A stretch of 64,000 nucleotides of DNA from Hymenolepis diminuta (Eukaryota; Platyhelminthes; Cestoda; Cyclophyllidea; Hymenolepididae), in NCBI GenBank assembly GCA_900708905.1, contig CAADRB010000004.1:2793685-2857684 (forward strand). Direction: 5' to 3'. Positions 24,346 to 36,610 of the stretch are shown here, piece after piece (within the stretch, counting starts at the first letter, position 1; every line of letters starts with the position of its first letter). The notes beneath the pieces were generated by a model, which saw nothing but the letters and a program-made list of their open reading frames with translations, ran no database searches and was not told the DNA's origin. Position numbers and translations under genes: made by a program.

Positions 24346-24786
24346 CATGATTGAAAAAAAAACAAAAATAAATAGGAAAATTAAATTTATTTTACAATAG
24401 ATCCTCATAATTTTGATTAGTAAAAGGAGGCAACGTGAAATCCTAATGTAGATTCCATGATAACTTCATACATCACTCAAAGGTTGGCTATATTTCTCCG
24501 AAATTTAACTGTTCTCACAGTACTGAATAGCATAATAATTAATTCTCAGTCTTTAGCGGAATTTCTGTGAATTAATTTCAGTAATATTTTCTCGTGTCCA
24601 AAAACTATAACTATTTACGCAAACTAATGTCATTATAAAGTTCCACAATACAGATAAAAATTCGGTTTTTTATGAACACAAATATGCCCTGAATATCTGA
24701 ATTCATGACAGATAGATAGATGCTGATTAAATTTAAATGGCACAAACAGATTACTTATGTCCTTGTCAGGATACCAATGACGTTAA

Positions 24787-25041
24787 ATGAAATTCGCCCA
24801 CTTAATTCCTTGTGCTTCCTCAGTTACATATTTCATTGTTTGTCTCATCTACCCGCTCATGACTGTAGAAGGGTGCATAAACAATCACGGAATTAAATCA
24901 TCCGATCAACAGGCTCTGACAATAGGGAACATATTCTCACCCATGAACCTGGGAGTCAAATTTTGTTGGGGCTCGAATAAATTGAACTCATTTCATTTTG
25001 AACATGTACACAAATCAAATAATCTTGAATTAAAAAAGTAA
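24787..25041 (+). other. 84-codon frame with secretion-signal-like start
   Basis: ATG-initiated. Residues 1-29 have a hydrophobic stretch (VTYFIVCLIYPLM) and a plausible cleavage site near TVEG. The remainder is 55 residues with two cysteines and a lysine-rich end. It sits between two R1 fragments, has no recognisable domain, promoter or poly(A) context, and its length is within chance. A short secreted protein is possible but unproven. Confidence 0.15.
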
Positions 25042-25294
25042 GACTTGTGCTATTTTTATTTCATTGCCTAATTGATATTAACCTCCTCCCCTGTTTCATA
25101 TCTAGACGGATTCGTTTGATGTTGCATTTATTTTGGTGTTTTTTCCGTGAATAACATTGTGAAAGTTTGCTTTTGCTGCACCACGAAAGAAAATTTGATT
25201 TCAGTTTTATTGCACTTGAGTAAACTTCAATGAGCTCTGTTATGTTAAAACTATATTATCCCTTATTATCTGCTACTGACTGTCAGAACAAAAG

Positions 25295-25760
25295 TTGCCT
25301 GAAGTGGTTGACCAACCATCGAAATCAATAAACTAGTCGATGGACTCTAGATTTAGTGAAAATAAATTCACTCATGATACCGGGAGCAAATCCAAACACT
25401 TCAACAATGGAACACAAGAACATGAGGCACTCTCTTCCCATTTTGGAAACTGCAGAATATTCTACACTTAAATTTGAATGGTGTTTAAAGCCCGTGGCAC
25501 TCTTTGATATGAGATCAAGTGTTATTCTATATTGTTATGAACTTATCCGAGAAAAAAATTGAGCCACATCCCAAATTTTGATCTTTGAAACATTTGAATG
25601 ATTCAGGCAAAACAAGATTTTTGATGAGCTGACTTCATTATCTACTTTTATCCCTTTTCCCACCCCTTATCGGAATATTTTTCTCTATTCTCCGACTTCA
25701 TTTGCTTTTCTCTGTCTAAAATTTGTAAAATTTTTAATAATAATTCCACTTTACATTTGG
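25295..25760 (+). repeat. R1 repeat, subfamily C, with tail
   Basis: The reverse complement shows the core 'tcgactagtttattgatttc' and 'gatggttggtcaacc' at about 25306-25341. Further along the plus strand come 'tttttgatgagctgac', 'cccaccccttatcggaatat', 'tttgcttttctctgtctaaa' and the tail 'ttaataataattcc'. The part between about 25370 and 25570 does not match other copies and may be an insertion. Confidence 0.55.
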
Positions 25761-25769
25761 AGTATATTC

Positions 25770-26590
25770 CTTCACCCTAAACCATTTCATTTAATTTCCA
25801 AACAGTGGTCATCTTTGGCTAAAATTCACAATATAAAAACATCAGGAAGCTGACATTCAACGTAATCGATTTTCTTTGAAAAAGCATTCAATTTTCTCTC
25901 CAACTACGCAGTTTAGAAGTCAATCAACTGCAGATCATTTCTTCTTCCAATGATTAAGAAGACAAAAAGATCGTAGACGATTTTCAGTGATTTACATTCC
26001 CAAGACAGCAAAGATCGGATAGCTGAAAAAGCCTTATATGATCGATCAACCAATCAAATAATTTCATATTCAAGTGAAATGTGTGTTTATCGGCATTCAT
26101 CCGGAAGGGTAGAAGGATATCCTAGAGGTCTCTGATGGGGAATATCCGTAATACTATTCTTTACTATTTTAAATCGATTTGTTTTTGCTATCACTTCCCA
26201 AATCCATTAATCGAAGTATTTTCAAGAGCAGTAAAGCTCGCATTCTTATTAACACTCCCCAGTGTCGTTGGTTATTCTAATCACTTGATATTATATCAAC
26301 TGATATCGATCTCGTAACATTTGATTTGATAGATATCCCCTTACATCTATGTCATTGACGCATGCAAATTATTTTTAGCGGTCCTTGCATTCGAAATTTA
26401 TATTGAGGATTCTATTACTGAGATCTGCAAGATCAAATATTTAGTATAAAGTGCTCAAACTCCATGCAATTTCCAGTGGAACTTATTCAATTTATCAGAG
26501 CTCAAGTCTCTTTCAAAATTTTTCGAGAGATTTACAACTTCACAGTTCATATCTCACCGGCTTCGGACATTTCTAATTATTTCTACATCA
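25770..26590. other. Unassigned stretch
   Basis: No gene recognised. One short frame (26135-26317) has no support. Confidence 0.35.
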
Positions 26591-26599
26591 TAGGAAGTC

Positions 26600-27485
26600 A
26601 CAAATATCCATAAAACAAACTCTTCAGAGGGAGAGAGAGAGAGCGAGCGAAAGAGAGATTATAGAGATTAGGAGAATAAAACAACTAAAATATGATTCAC
26701 AAGACCTCTTATTATTAGAAAAGATTAAGAGGGGAGAGAGGGATGGAGGAAGCGAGAAGATCAAAAAGCAGGGAAAATAATTCCTCTTTTTTGCATTTTA
26801 TATGCAATAATTTAGTTGATTGATCGACGAATGAAGTGATGATTAATCATTCCTTCCACCCCTAACTCTCCCCTTATTCATTTAAAACACATTTCCGCTG
26901 TTATTTTTACATTGTTGTCTTGGTAATTAATATTCAATCCTTTATATGTGTAGGTGATAAACTACATGTGAAACAAGAGGATGATCCCAGCCTCTGGTTA
27001 TTTTTGAAATAGCGGTCATTCCCATCCTTTGGGCTGGGTTGTAAGCAAGCATAGCATACTCTCTTTTGTTTCAACCATCGGCGTTTCCCATTCATCAAAC
27101 GTTATAATCATAACCTTTTTTATGGTATTTATGTACAATGTGCGTGTTAAGGCTTGGGAAAGAGAGAGAGGGAGTGAAGCTATTGAAGTTACAGCAGCAT
27201 AATGCTTCTGTACCCTTCTCGTTTTATTATGTGCGCACAATCTATATATCATATCACCCCTCTATCTCTCTCCCCCTTGCTTTACACTATCGCTCTGTCT
27301 TTTTCTTTTACTTCTATGTAACCGCCTTGCTATTTTTAATATCTAGTACGCTAAATTACTAGAGATTAAAACAATGGGAATTTGCGGGGTATATATCGCC
27401 CCATTGAAAGGTAAACACTGATGTCAGTTATATGATTCATTGTAAATTGTTGGCATATATAGGGCGCGATTAGTGATTGTACGTC
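26600..27485. other. Purine/pyrimidine-rich single-copy island
   Basis: It contains a (GA)n tract (26628-26656), a second purine tract near 27158-27175, CT-rich blocks near 27250-27310 and a hairpin at 27372-27406. Overlapping frames on both strands (27016-27252 minus, 27138-27362 plus) probably reflect low stop density rather than genes. No repeat family member is seen, so it is a candidate regulatory sequence. Confidence 0.3.
26628..26656. repeat. (GA)n microsatellite
   Basis: GA run with GAGC interruptions at its right end. Confidence 0.85.
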
Positions 27486-27489
27486 TGGC

Positions 27490-28580
27490 CTTTTCCAGAT
27501 GTCCATCAATCGGGACAGAACTGAGTGAAATACTTATCCTTCTACTCTTGAAAAAGGCCCCATCTAGCTGTTCCCTGCATATCCAGCTTTCTAAAAAGCG
27601 TCATAACGTTATATAAAGGAAAATTACCATATTAAACAGGGCCACAAACCCCTAACTTTCAGTCTTTAATACAAAAAAGGACATTTTTTCGATCATAAAG
27701 CCATAATTCTGTTAGTAAATTATGACTTTGCCCTTAAACAAAATCTGCTATCTTTGTTTATTGTTCATAGTAAAGCAAAAATACAATTATTCATCGTAAA
27801 ATAGCTTCTAAACATGGAAAAATAAAGCGATCCAAAATGGATTAATTTAAGGGGATATGGTAGAAATAGAGATTAAAGTCAGGTCATGAAAAGCGTCTTA
27901 TTAACTTTGTTACCTGAGTTTAGATTGTTTGATTTTTACATCTCGAGTAGAGTCCTCTGCTATGTGGTCTAGCGTTCCGACGTCAGAAATTCAGAATTTA
28001 TTCTTCAGTTTCTGCGGGAATTCGGGCTACCAATGTCTAGATTATTATTACTATAATTATTTTATTGTTATTAAGGATGATCTTGAATGATATATTTCAG
28101 AAATAGTATTTGGAACTACATCCTGAATTCCTGGTGAATTTCTAGATACTTCTGAACCTCCTCAGTGCTACTACCCGAAAAGTTATGTTGAACGATTACT
28201 CATTCACATGATACAAATGATATCATCATACCAATATTCTAATACTGCTTTTATCCCAAGCGATCTAAACACCTCTACTTATATTTTCCTTCATCATTAT
28301 GCTATAATAAAATCTTTACAAATTACATACTTTCTGTTCTCCATGTATGAGCGCATGTCTGTGTGCGATCTAGAAATGTTTTGGAGACACAAATCAAGCC
28401 ACAAAGTTTCTACCTGAGTTGTGAATGAACGCTTTCTTTGTCAACCTTGTCATGTTGACAAGGCTCTTAGTTCTAAATGGAAATAAGTGATGCAGTATTC
28501 CTACCTCTGTGAATAAACACACATATAGGATAACTTTACGCATCTTTGGTCTATAATAGAAATGCCTGTGGATCCATTAG
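27490..28580. other. Mostly unassigned, possible decayed R1 near 28.0-28.2 kb
   Basis: An ATT-rich segment at 28043-28075 is followed by 'catcctgaattcctggtgaa' and 'ctagatacttctgaacc', weakly resembling the R1 C core in minus orientation. The rest shows nothing recognisable. Confidence 0.3.
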
Positions 28581-28589
28581 GACACACAA

Positions 28590-28990
28590 ACTATTATTAT
28601 CACTATCGTTACCTTCATTAATACCAAAACATTACAATTATCAATAGTGGGAAGCAGCTGACATCGAATCGCGGTAAATCTAACAAATTAAAAAGATGAG
28701 GAATACTTAGATACTTAGAGCAAAGTCAAGGTATCAAAGAATCTTACTTCATTTGATTTTCGGACTCGAGTTGTAGAATATTTATTAAATGACAGTTCGC
28801 ATTCCAAAATTCAAATTTCACGATTCGCGCCCTGGATTGCAGCAAATGCTTGTCTACGATGTCCAGTGCTTATTGACCGGTCGGTCTTGTCGCTTCAATT
28901 CAGTTTTTCTTCCAGTGGTTGCAAAGGCAAAATGATCTTAATGATAATACGGAGTTTACAGCTTTGGCATAGCAAACATCGACCACTTCT
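28590..28990 (-). repeat. R1 repeat, subfamily A
   Basis: The plus strand has 'attattatcactatcgttac', 'agtgggaagcagctgacatc', 'aggtatcaaagaatcttact', 'ggactcgagttgtagaatat', 'gcaaatgcttgtctacgatg', 'tccagtgcttattgaccgg', 'tcggtcttgtcgcttcaatt' and 'aaaatgatcttaatgataat'. This is one of the best-preserved A copies, with the hairpin loop deleted. Confidence 0.7.
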
Positions 28991-29842
28991 AATACACATT
29001 TTCCTTCAATATTGAAAATAATGAATACAAAACCTGGCCATAAAACTAATCCTCTTTTAATATAAGACGTCATTTGAGGAATATCAAATATTCAATCTAT
29101 AGTGATATATGCATTTAACAAATTCCTGCGGAATGATGCAATTTAATGTAACACCTTATAAGTACGTAGATTTCTGAGATTTATTATCTGCGAATAATTC
29201 AAAATATAAGCGGAGATTTTTTCTCTCCTGTTTTCAAGTGTGATAACACCACATCTAACTTGTCTATTTTCTTGGCAAGAGAAAGGGTGGAGAAAAATTG
29301 TAATTTATTCATTTTTTAACACCGACAATCGGGCTTTTGGACAAACAATGATTCAAGAATCCGTCAAATTTTGCATTTCACATTTCATGAAAGAGAAAAA
29401 TTTCAAATCTCCTCTCCTTCACAGGAGATGTGGTGATTAAGAGGAGTGAAATTCACTCGAGTAAAGTTCACTCATTCATCAAAATGTCCCTATTGTGCCT
29501 GTTTACATTTGTTAGTTGATGAATTTCTCTTCATTCTTTCCTTCGCCTTTCTAGCTAAGCAGAGGTTGCTCTAGCATAAACAGTTTTCTGTGATGCCAAA
29601 AAAATTCGGAGAGACGGCTTTTAATGAAGACGTATTCACATGGAACTGTCACTAGTATTCGTTTCTCTCTCTCACATTGAAAATTTGATGACGAAAAAGG
29701 CTTGACGATGTAAATTAAGGCATATCTTTAAGTGGAATTCGTGAGAAAATTAAGTCTATTACTGTATGAATTCACACTGACTTTAAAGAAATTTCAGTCT
29801 TTTTTCTCTTTGAGAAACTGAAACTAGTTGATAATGTCAACG

Positions 29843-29861
29843 AAGAGAGAGAGAGAGAAAA
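29843..29861. repeat. (GA)n microsatellite
   Basis: Short GA run about 110 bases before the assembly gap. Confidence 0.8.
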
Positions 29862-29972
29862 GATGTCACATTTTATTTAAATATACTTCCATTTCGTTAA
29901 TAGTAATCACCTTCATATATTTGTCATCAAATTAGAAGATCCATTTGATCGAAATGCCGCATCGAAAATTTG

Positions 29973-29993
29973 NNNNNNNNNNNNNNNNNNNNN
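29973..29993. other. Assembly gap of 21 N
   Basis: Unknown bases. The right flank is abruptly G-rich ('ggggagttggggagg'), suggesting that the missing bases are part of a G-rich or simple-repeat tract that failed to sequence. Confidence 0.98.
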
Positions 29994-30344
29994 GGGGAGT
30001 TGGGGAGGAAAGTAAAACCGGAGATTTCAGTCTATGTCGCTCTCAGTTGGACCTGACTTTCAAGCCTAGGTGAAACTAGTATTTGACGTTATTTTTCGAG
30101 ACCGAAAGTTTAAATTTATTTGCATTTTTCTTAATCACAAATTTCTTAATGCAATTCAAATTCGTTTGATTAAAGAAGAAATCAGAGTAATTTGATCGTG
30201 TGGTGTTTCTACTCCCATATTTGTGAATTATAGAACCGCTATTTGTTATAAAATAGTGAGATTTTTCTTCATTTGACCAATATAATGGAACAATAGTAAC
30301 ATAACGGAGCTCTCTAGATTTCAACAAGAGGGAACTCTAATGAA

Positions 30345-30475
30345 TTCGACTAATGCTGTCAACATACCCTTTGCGAAATTGAGCGGTCATGTATTCGATA
30401 CCCATCGTCGCATTCTTCCACTCACGATGAGTTTTAGATAACGCTTTCCCTAATGAACTTGATAGTAATAGCATT
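30345..30475 (+). repeat. tRNA-derived SINE-like repeat E, short copy
   Basis: 'gcggtcatgtattcgatacc' is a B-box-like region followed by 'catcgtcgc'. After a deletion it ends with 'gataacgctttccctaatga', the shared 3' end of family E. The A-box side is weak. Confidence 0.5.
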
Positions 30476-30539
30476 GTTAGTATCACCACTTTTATTAATC
30501 TCACATCTACATCGTATACTTATTAATGCCCGGAGTGAG

Positions 30540-31205
30540 TCATTGAATTATATAAAGCTATAAACTATGTACGCAGCGGGCAAGAAAGCTTATGATGAAT
30601 CAGTCATCGTGCGCATATACACATATGTATATATACGGACTACTTACAGTCGTGCGCGTATTCAGTCAGGCAGGCTGTCAGAAGGCTTTTCTTGTCAAAT
30701 TAAGGGCGAGGGGTGGACTGTGGGGGTGGGAGGGGTGATAAACTCCCGACGGGAGGCGTAAATGCCACACACCATCACTACTCCACTTTCACAGACTCCC
30801 TCCCTCACCTAGCGTAGTCTTTAATTAATATGTACAGTTATGAGTCATAAGACTTTAATGTCCTCCTCCTACTACTAGTCAGATAGCGCCTGCCTTACGC
30901 TATGAAGTAGGACCTGATACTACAATTATGATATTGCTGATACTGCCGCGCTACTACTACTGCAATTATACGAAGAAGTGTAGGGAATATTTTCTGGCCC
31001 TGTAATTAATTTTACAGATGGCAGTTTTACAACGACAAGCGCCTGTGACAGAGTTATCAATGTCGCTCTTTTGCACTCTGTCATTTGGCCAAATGAGGGA
31101 AATGATAATTTGAATTCTTCACCCTGTATGCTTAGAACCGGATTTTTTAATCCAGTTTGGATGGCAACAGTCAATCGCAGTACTATCATTATCTTTGACA
31201 AAAAT
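30540..31205. promoter_or_regulatory. Structured single-copy island, candidate conserved non-coding element
   Basis: It is GC-richer than its surroundings, with no known repeat. It contains a G-rich tract (30703-30736), an AP-1-type TGAGTCAT (30841-30848), a hairpin with arms ATAGCG/CGCTAT (30883-30903) and an outer CCTACT/AGTAGG pair, and ctgtaattaattttacag (31000-31017). It also has a 9-base perfect inverted repeat TGACAGAGT/ACTCTGTCA (31046-31083) and the perfect palindrome catttggccaaatg (31082-31095). A minus-strand frame (30926-31201; ATG at about 31189) spans part of it, without a known domain. An enhancer, a structured RNA or a small gene are all possible. Confidence 0.35.
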
Positions 31206-31209
31206 AAGT

Positions 31210-32325
31210 CTAGTTAAAGGAAATTTATATGGCTACTTAAGACTGATTTATTAATGTCACTAAACCGATATATCTGCTTGTGAAGTCTATATTTCTGACA
31301 TCTGGGAAATTTGACTATATCGTATACACTTAGTAAGGCAGTATGTTTCTTTCAGAAAGCGTAAAATACTTTGGACTCTGTTAGATCTTAGTTCTGAGTC
31401 GGTTGATTTCATTTATCGATTCCTGCAATTTGATATTAATCTACAGTGTCTGATAGCACTTGAAAAAGTATATTATTACAAAACATTTACTTATAGAATC
31501 ACATTTACGAAATGTAACCTTGAGTCACTTCAAACAAACTACTTTTCCATCCCCTCATTCCTCCATTCTCAGCGCAAAATTCTTTCCCATTCAAAAAATG
31601 TCTTTCTAATAGGACCAAGAAAAAGTGTCAATTTCAATTCTGAACTACTTTATCTCTCCGATAATTTCATTATGCAATTTACCAGACTTAAGAGCTTTAC
31701 TTATTATAGATCTTGGAACGGTGCCTTAAAAGCCTGAAAATCCACATAAATATTAAAATTATCTATCTTGCGAGCATCCGTAAACAAAATATACAATTTC
31801 ATAGACCTTGTGAGAATTAAACAATTCGCTATCAATTCAAACCATAAGTCATTAAAAAGTTGAATATGCGAGGCTTACATGAGATCACATATGAGCAATA
31901 CGGGGATAAACTCAAAATTAATTGAACAGGGGATAATATTCAGTAAAACTTGTTCCTGGTTGAAAACGTTTGAATTGTCCCAAAACCATTATCGGGGAAT
32001 AAATTCTACTTCTTTCCTTTAATTAAGATCCAACTCATTACAGAAGATTGTATCGATTTAAAAATTATTATTTATAACTTTTAAGTATTAGTAGATGAAT
32101 TAATATGATTTCAGTAATATTCTGCAGCTGAGGCGTCCTTAAATAGCAGAACATAAAAGGTGAGCTTTACTGGCATTAACTTGAATAATTTGTTTAAAGT
32201 AGAGCAAACATTGTTAAATAAATTTGCTTACTTTTACCAAACTGCTATGTTCTGACTCATCTAGATAGCCGCATTATTTGAAGAGGAATACAACAAAAAG
32301 CATTCTTTCAACGTGCATTCAAAAT
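31210..32325. other. Unassigned AT-rich stretch
   Basis: No gene, repeat family member or structure recognised. Confidence 0.4.
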
Positions 32326-32329
32326 TTAA

Positions 32330-32960
32330 CCGCTGCTTTTGCCTCAGCGAAGCGAAATTGCATTAATATGTGGCTATAATTTAGGTAGAGAGAGCTGCAT
32401 TTTAGGGAGCATAAACCCAGGCTTATCACTATGTTTCCTTAATACCCTTTCTCCCTCGTTCTCTCTCCCTCTCTACCCATTTGGGGCTGAGTCATTGATT
32501 GATATCTATTCAAGCGAAATACCATACGTTTTCCCCGGGAAATACATTAAATTCTACATAGTAATCTCTAGCCCTACTCCACCCCCGGTGTTTTCCTTTC
32601 CCCACCATTTTCTCATCCAATCCTCATTTCTCTTCTCTTCCCTCTCCTCCTCTCTACCTCACTCGGGTAAGCTTTTTCGAATGCTGCTTTTAATCAGTAT
32701 GCTTCCATCTTAAATACCGGGTGATTTTAATGTTATTGGAAGAATAACAATTAAAGTAGTAAGAGCAGTATATCGGGAAACAAAAGCGAGAGAGATAGAG
32801 GGAAAGAATTGTGAAAATAGTAATGAAAGGGAATTTTAAATTGTGGGGGATTTTTGCCTTCTTGCAAATGAATTATAAATGAGAATATCTTGCATGAGTA
32901 ATAAATATGAGTAGTAATATATGTGAATGCGTATTCATGCAAATTTTACCGACTTTTTAG
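32330..32960. other. Pyrimidine-rich island with long low-complexity frame
   Basis: Plus-strand CT-rich sequence (especially 32440-32480 and 32570-32660) is followed by purine-rich sequence near 32780-32810. The 124-codon plus frame at 32339-32713 is rich in Ser, Leu, Pro and Phe because of this composition and has no domain. It may be a promoter-like or regulatory stretch. Confidence 0.3.
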
Positions 32961-33159
32961 TCACCTGGAATGGAGAAGATGAATATTTATGTTCATTCTA
33001 GATTTAATTTAAATAAGAAATCTAACATCTCACTACTTAATAATCTTCTACAATTTCTTAAATAAAGTTACAAGTACCAATTTTAGTGTGATTTTACCGA
33101 TTAAGTAGTAACTGCTTACATCATTCAGTGAACGAATACCTTTTTTAACAAAACACACG

Positions 33160-33470
33160 GCTAGAAAAAAACCTACACAGATTGCAACCATGGCAAGTAG
33201 CTGAACACGTTAAGTAAAAAAATTGTCTGAAAGGAATAAAACAGGAATGAATAACAAAGCCAACCTTCATAATTTGATCTCTAGGGTTCTGGGTGAATTC
33301 AGGTAGGTGATATTCAAAACTTGTTGACCATTTGCTTTATTTGAACGGTTCGTCATGTCACCTTGATCCGTTTGTACCGACGTATACCCATAAGCAGGAT
33401 GATGAGACTAGGAAGGACATTTAAACATTGTCGAGTTTACTAGAGTAGAGGTCAAGGAACTCCTCTTCCA
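33160..33470 (-). repeat. R1 repeat, subfamily C
   Basis: Plus strand: 'ttgatctctagggttctggg', 'tgaattcaggtaggtgatat', hairpin 'ttgaccatttgctttatttg' then 'aacggttcgtcatgtcacct', then 'gatgagactaggaaggacat'. The tail side is represented by 'ccatggcaagtagctgaaca'. Confidence 0.65.
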
Positions 33471-33479
33471 TGCTTTAAT

Positions 33480-34960
33480 ATGGTAAAGAAGTCGTTTATC
33501 TGCTACATTATAAACCAATCGGGTGGTCTATCAATTTCATAATCACATTAGCGTATTTGCAAGATATTTTCTTAAGGTTACAAATAATTTTTCGTCTTTC
33601 TCTGGGTCTGGCTGAGTCAGTAAAATCAAAACAACAAATTGGGATAAAAACAATACTTCTTAATAAGATATATCGTGGAATAGTAGCATACAATGGAGCA
33701 TTAATACATCTTTCCAAACATCAGCGTCAATCCATAAATAATCAATTTTTGAAAATGTAATAACACTATCTGCCAGATAAGCTAAACAAATCTGGGTATC
33801 CTTTAAAATTGATTGCCTATTAAAGTTTGTACAAAAGAAAGTGATTCCAATTTAAAAGAAGCTACTGTCAATGAATCTAATTTCATAATCTTAAAATGCT
33901 CCACTTCTGGATATTTCAAATCTTTTGTACTTGAAAAAAAGTGGCTTAGATTCCATCTGTCAATAAATCCTCCTCAAAACTCGACTGATATCTACCACTA
34001 GAGATATTTTTTGAACAGCATTACATTCAGTTGATGAATATAGGAAAAGACAAACAGGAAAACAAGTTCACAAAATTTTAGTAATATAATTTTAATACTT
34101 TAAATAAATAATACAGTTAAATTTATCTCCAAAAATCGGATTGCTCATATGGATGTATTTGTTAGGGGAATCACACAATGAATACTACAACATTACTGTA
34201 AGTAATTCTGCTTTTTATGATGAAAATGAAAAGAAAACAATAGATTGGAAACAGAAAAATAGAGTTTCGATCAGTTAAAATCGATATGAGAATCCAGGCA
34301 TGTGAATTAATACGGTACTGTAGAAAGGATCAAGACGGAAAAAATTAGCACAAAAAAACATCAGAGTCGAAACTCCACCTCCTAATTCAGGACATCACAT
34401 CCATGCGCCCACCTGCTAAAGTTATTAAAATGGAAAAGCACAAGCAGTCACAATGTGTTATAACATTTTGCAGCCGGTACGGTCATCTGAATATTGGACA
34501 CATCGTAGAAATGATCTACTTACGAGCGTCTGGATTGGGCTTCTTGGTAAACTTTTTCTAATTTCATATTTGACCATATAGTTTAATTTCGTTCATATAT
34601 TTACAATGTAAACTATACTCGATATAGTAAAGCTTAAACCGGTCCAGACATGAAATCAAACGGCTCCAGATTAAATATGTGCAATACGCAGACAGCTGAA
34701 TTTTATGAATTATTCTATAGGATTATGACACGTCCAAATGTAGAACCAAATCTGTACCAGTATCATGGATGAGAAATAGACATTCTTATAGAGATCATCC
34801 TTCGCCTGTCTTGTAGTATATGAAATATATCAATAAGATGAGTAAAATTAGGATTTTCTTCAATTTCTTTATTTATCTGCAATTTCCAAATGCCAAAACT
34901 ATCTGGGATAGAGAAAAGAAAATATACAATCCCCCTAACTGAGGAACTCATATTTTCCCA
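33480..34960. other. Unassigned stretch
   Basis: No gene or clear repeat. Overlapping frames on both strands at 33508-33760 have no domain. A 'gacacatcgtagaaatgatc' segment near 34498 faintly recalls R1 A. Confidence 0.35.
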
Positions 34961-34964
34961 ATCT

Positions 34965-35165
34965 TAATGAGTTTCAATCTCTTGATCCACCCCAATTCCC
35001 ATGCCACGGGAGCAAATGTCCACGATATTCGGAGTTTGTTGAAGATTTGGTTTAAATGAACGGTTGGTGATACCATTTTGATTCATATTTATCTTCATGC
35101 AGACATGAAGAGGTAGAGGAGTCTAGCAAAGGCATTTTTAACATGGCCGGGCAAAATAGAACTTA
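34965..35165 (-). repeat. R1 repeat, subfamily C
   Basis: Plus strand: 'gtccacgatattcggagttt', 'gttgaagatttggtttaaat', 'gaacggttggtgatacc', 'ttgattcatatttatctt' and 'caaaggcatttttaacatgg'. The 5' block order equals that of other C copies. Confidence 0.6.
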
Positions 35166-35169
35166 TTAT

Positions 35170-36335
35170 TTTTATGACCATAATAGGAAATTAATTTCAA
35201 AATAACATAGTATTACTTAACAGATATAATTAACGTATTTTCGGTCTTAACGAAACAGAAGTGAACTTTATCATTAATCTTCTTTAACTCACTACCTAGG
35301 CAGTCTCTCATGAAAATATGTTTATTTCTTGAAACAGGAAGCGGATTATTTTATATACATTAAGTTGTTTATCTATTAGGAATATTGTAAACAGATTTTT
35401 ATCTGTTCTTAAACATTTCACTGGATTAAACCAGGTCTTGGATTGTGGCCTTGGATCATTTGCAATTTCGCTCTCTTAATCTTTTTTTTCTTAATTTGAA
35501 CGTATTTAGTCAGATCATAAAGAATATGATATCATACAAAATAGATCATTTGAAAAAATCAATTATTTCGTTTATTTTTTCCATAAAATTATTGTTTGAG
35601 ACAATCATGACCTTAACTGTGCGTGAAAGCTATGTTTAATTTAATTCAGCCTGCATGTCAAAAATAGGATCATTCCGGATCAAGAGATATGAATGGAATA
35701 GAGTGAAGAATAAAACCCTTAGATTTCCGTTTTGTGCTCGATAAATAGAAAATAACGGAAATAGTCCTTATCCATTTCCAAAATATTACGTTCATAAAAC
35801 ATTCACTGTTCCTGATTTTTCACAGCGTGCATGTCGAAGAGGTCACAGGGGTCACGACATTTAGTGACTGAAATGACAAACCGCACCTGTTAACACTCGT
35901 CAAGATCGAGAGTTTTCCATCAGGGGAGTTGTAGAAATTCCCCGCCTTGCCTAAGATATAGGATGGACAACCCGTCCCATCAATAGGCATAACAGATAAT
36001 AATATCGCTTACCTCAATTGAACTAAGAATAGCTTATATTTACTGTTGCAAAATTTGATCAATCATCAATCAGCAGATATCTTGAAACTGAACTGCTCTT
36101 TTGCATGGAATAATGCAGATATTTATTGGAGTATTGAATGTGAATTCCACCAAAATAAGACTTTAAAACACTTACTCTCGTTTAAAGTTATGTGCCAAAA
36201 TAATAAATGTTTCTGCTGCCTTAATAATATGTGCCCACTAAATATTGGTACTCTGCAGTTGACACAACCCCAGAAAGAGAAGATGGTAGACCAACAGGCT
36301 TTAATAAGTGTCAAAGGCTATGCATTAGATTAAAG
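35170..36335. other. Unassigned stretch
   Basis: The plus frame at 36046-36333 (95 codons, asparagine- and cysteine-rich) has no recognisable domain and sits just upstream of repeat F. It could be coding sequence of an unknown mobile element or chance. Confidence 0.3.
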
Positions 36336-36339
36336 GTCT

Positions 36340-36610
36340 CTTCATATAATTGACAGTTAAAGGTCAATCAACTGGCAGATCAAAAATATTTTTGTCCAGA
36401 CTAACTGACAAGATGCCAAAATCGGCGTGCGCCTTCATACTGACAGAACTGACAGGTCACTGTGAGGCCACCTGGAGAATACGAATAGCCTATCCCAAGA
36501 AAAAGCAGACTCTACGACATTGAGGGACGTTTGTCAGCGTTTTCAGCGTTACTTCGCCTCCCTCTTGATATTGTGCAGGAAATTAGCTTTGTTTGTTACT
36601 AGTTTGCTCT
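36340..36610 (+). repeat. Unclassified repeat F, copy 1
   Basis: 'gactaactgacaagatgcca', 'ggcgtgcgccttcata' and 'gtcagcg....cagg' blocks recur with the same order and similar spacing at 54.6-54.8 kb ('aactaactgtcaagat', 'agcgtacgcctgcata', 'gtcggcgtcctgctgaa'). Orientation is given as the plus strand for convenience. No coding similarity was recognised in either strand. Confidence 0.45.

Noticed and set aside
32339..32713. Longest frame in the window (124 codons)
   Set aside because: It is produced by a CT-rich low-complexity tract. The composition is Ser/Leu/Pro/Phe, without a domain, and one frame of this length is expected by chance.
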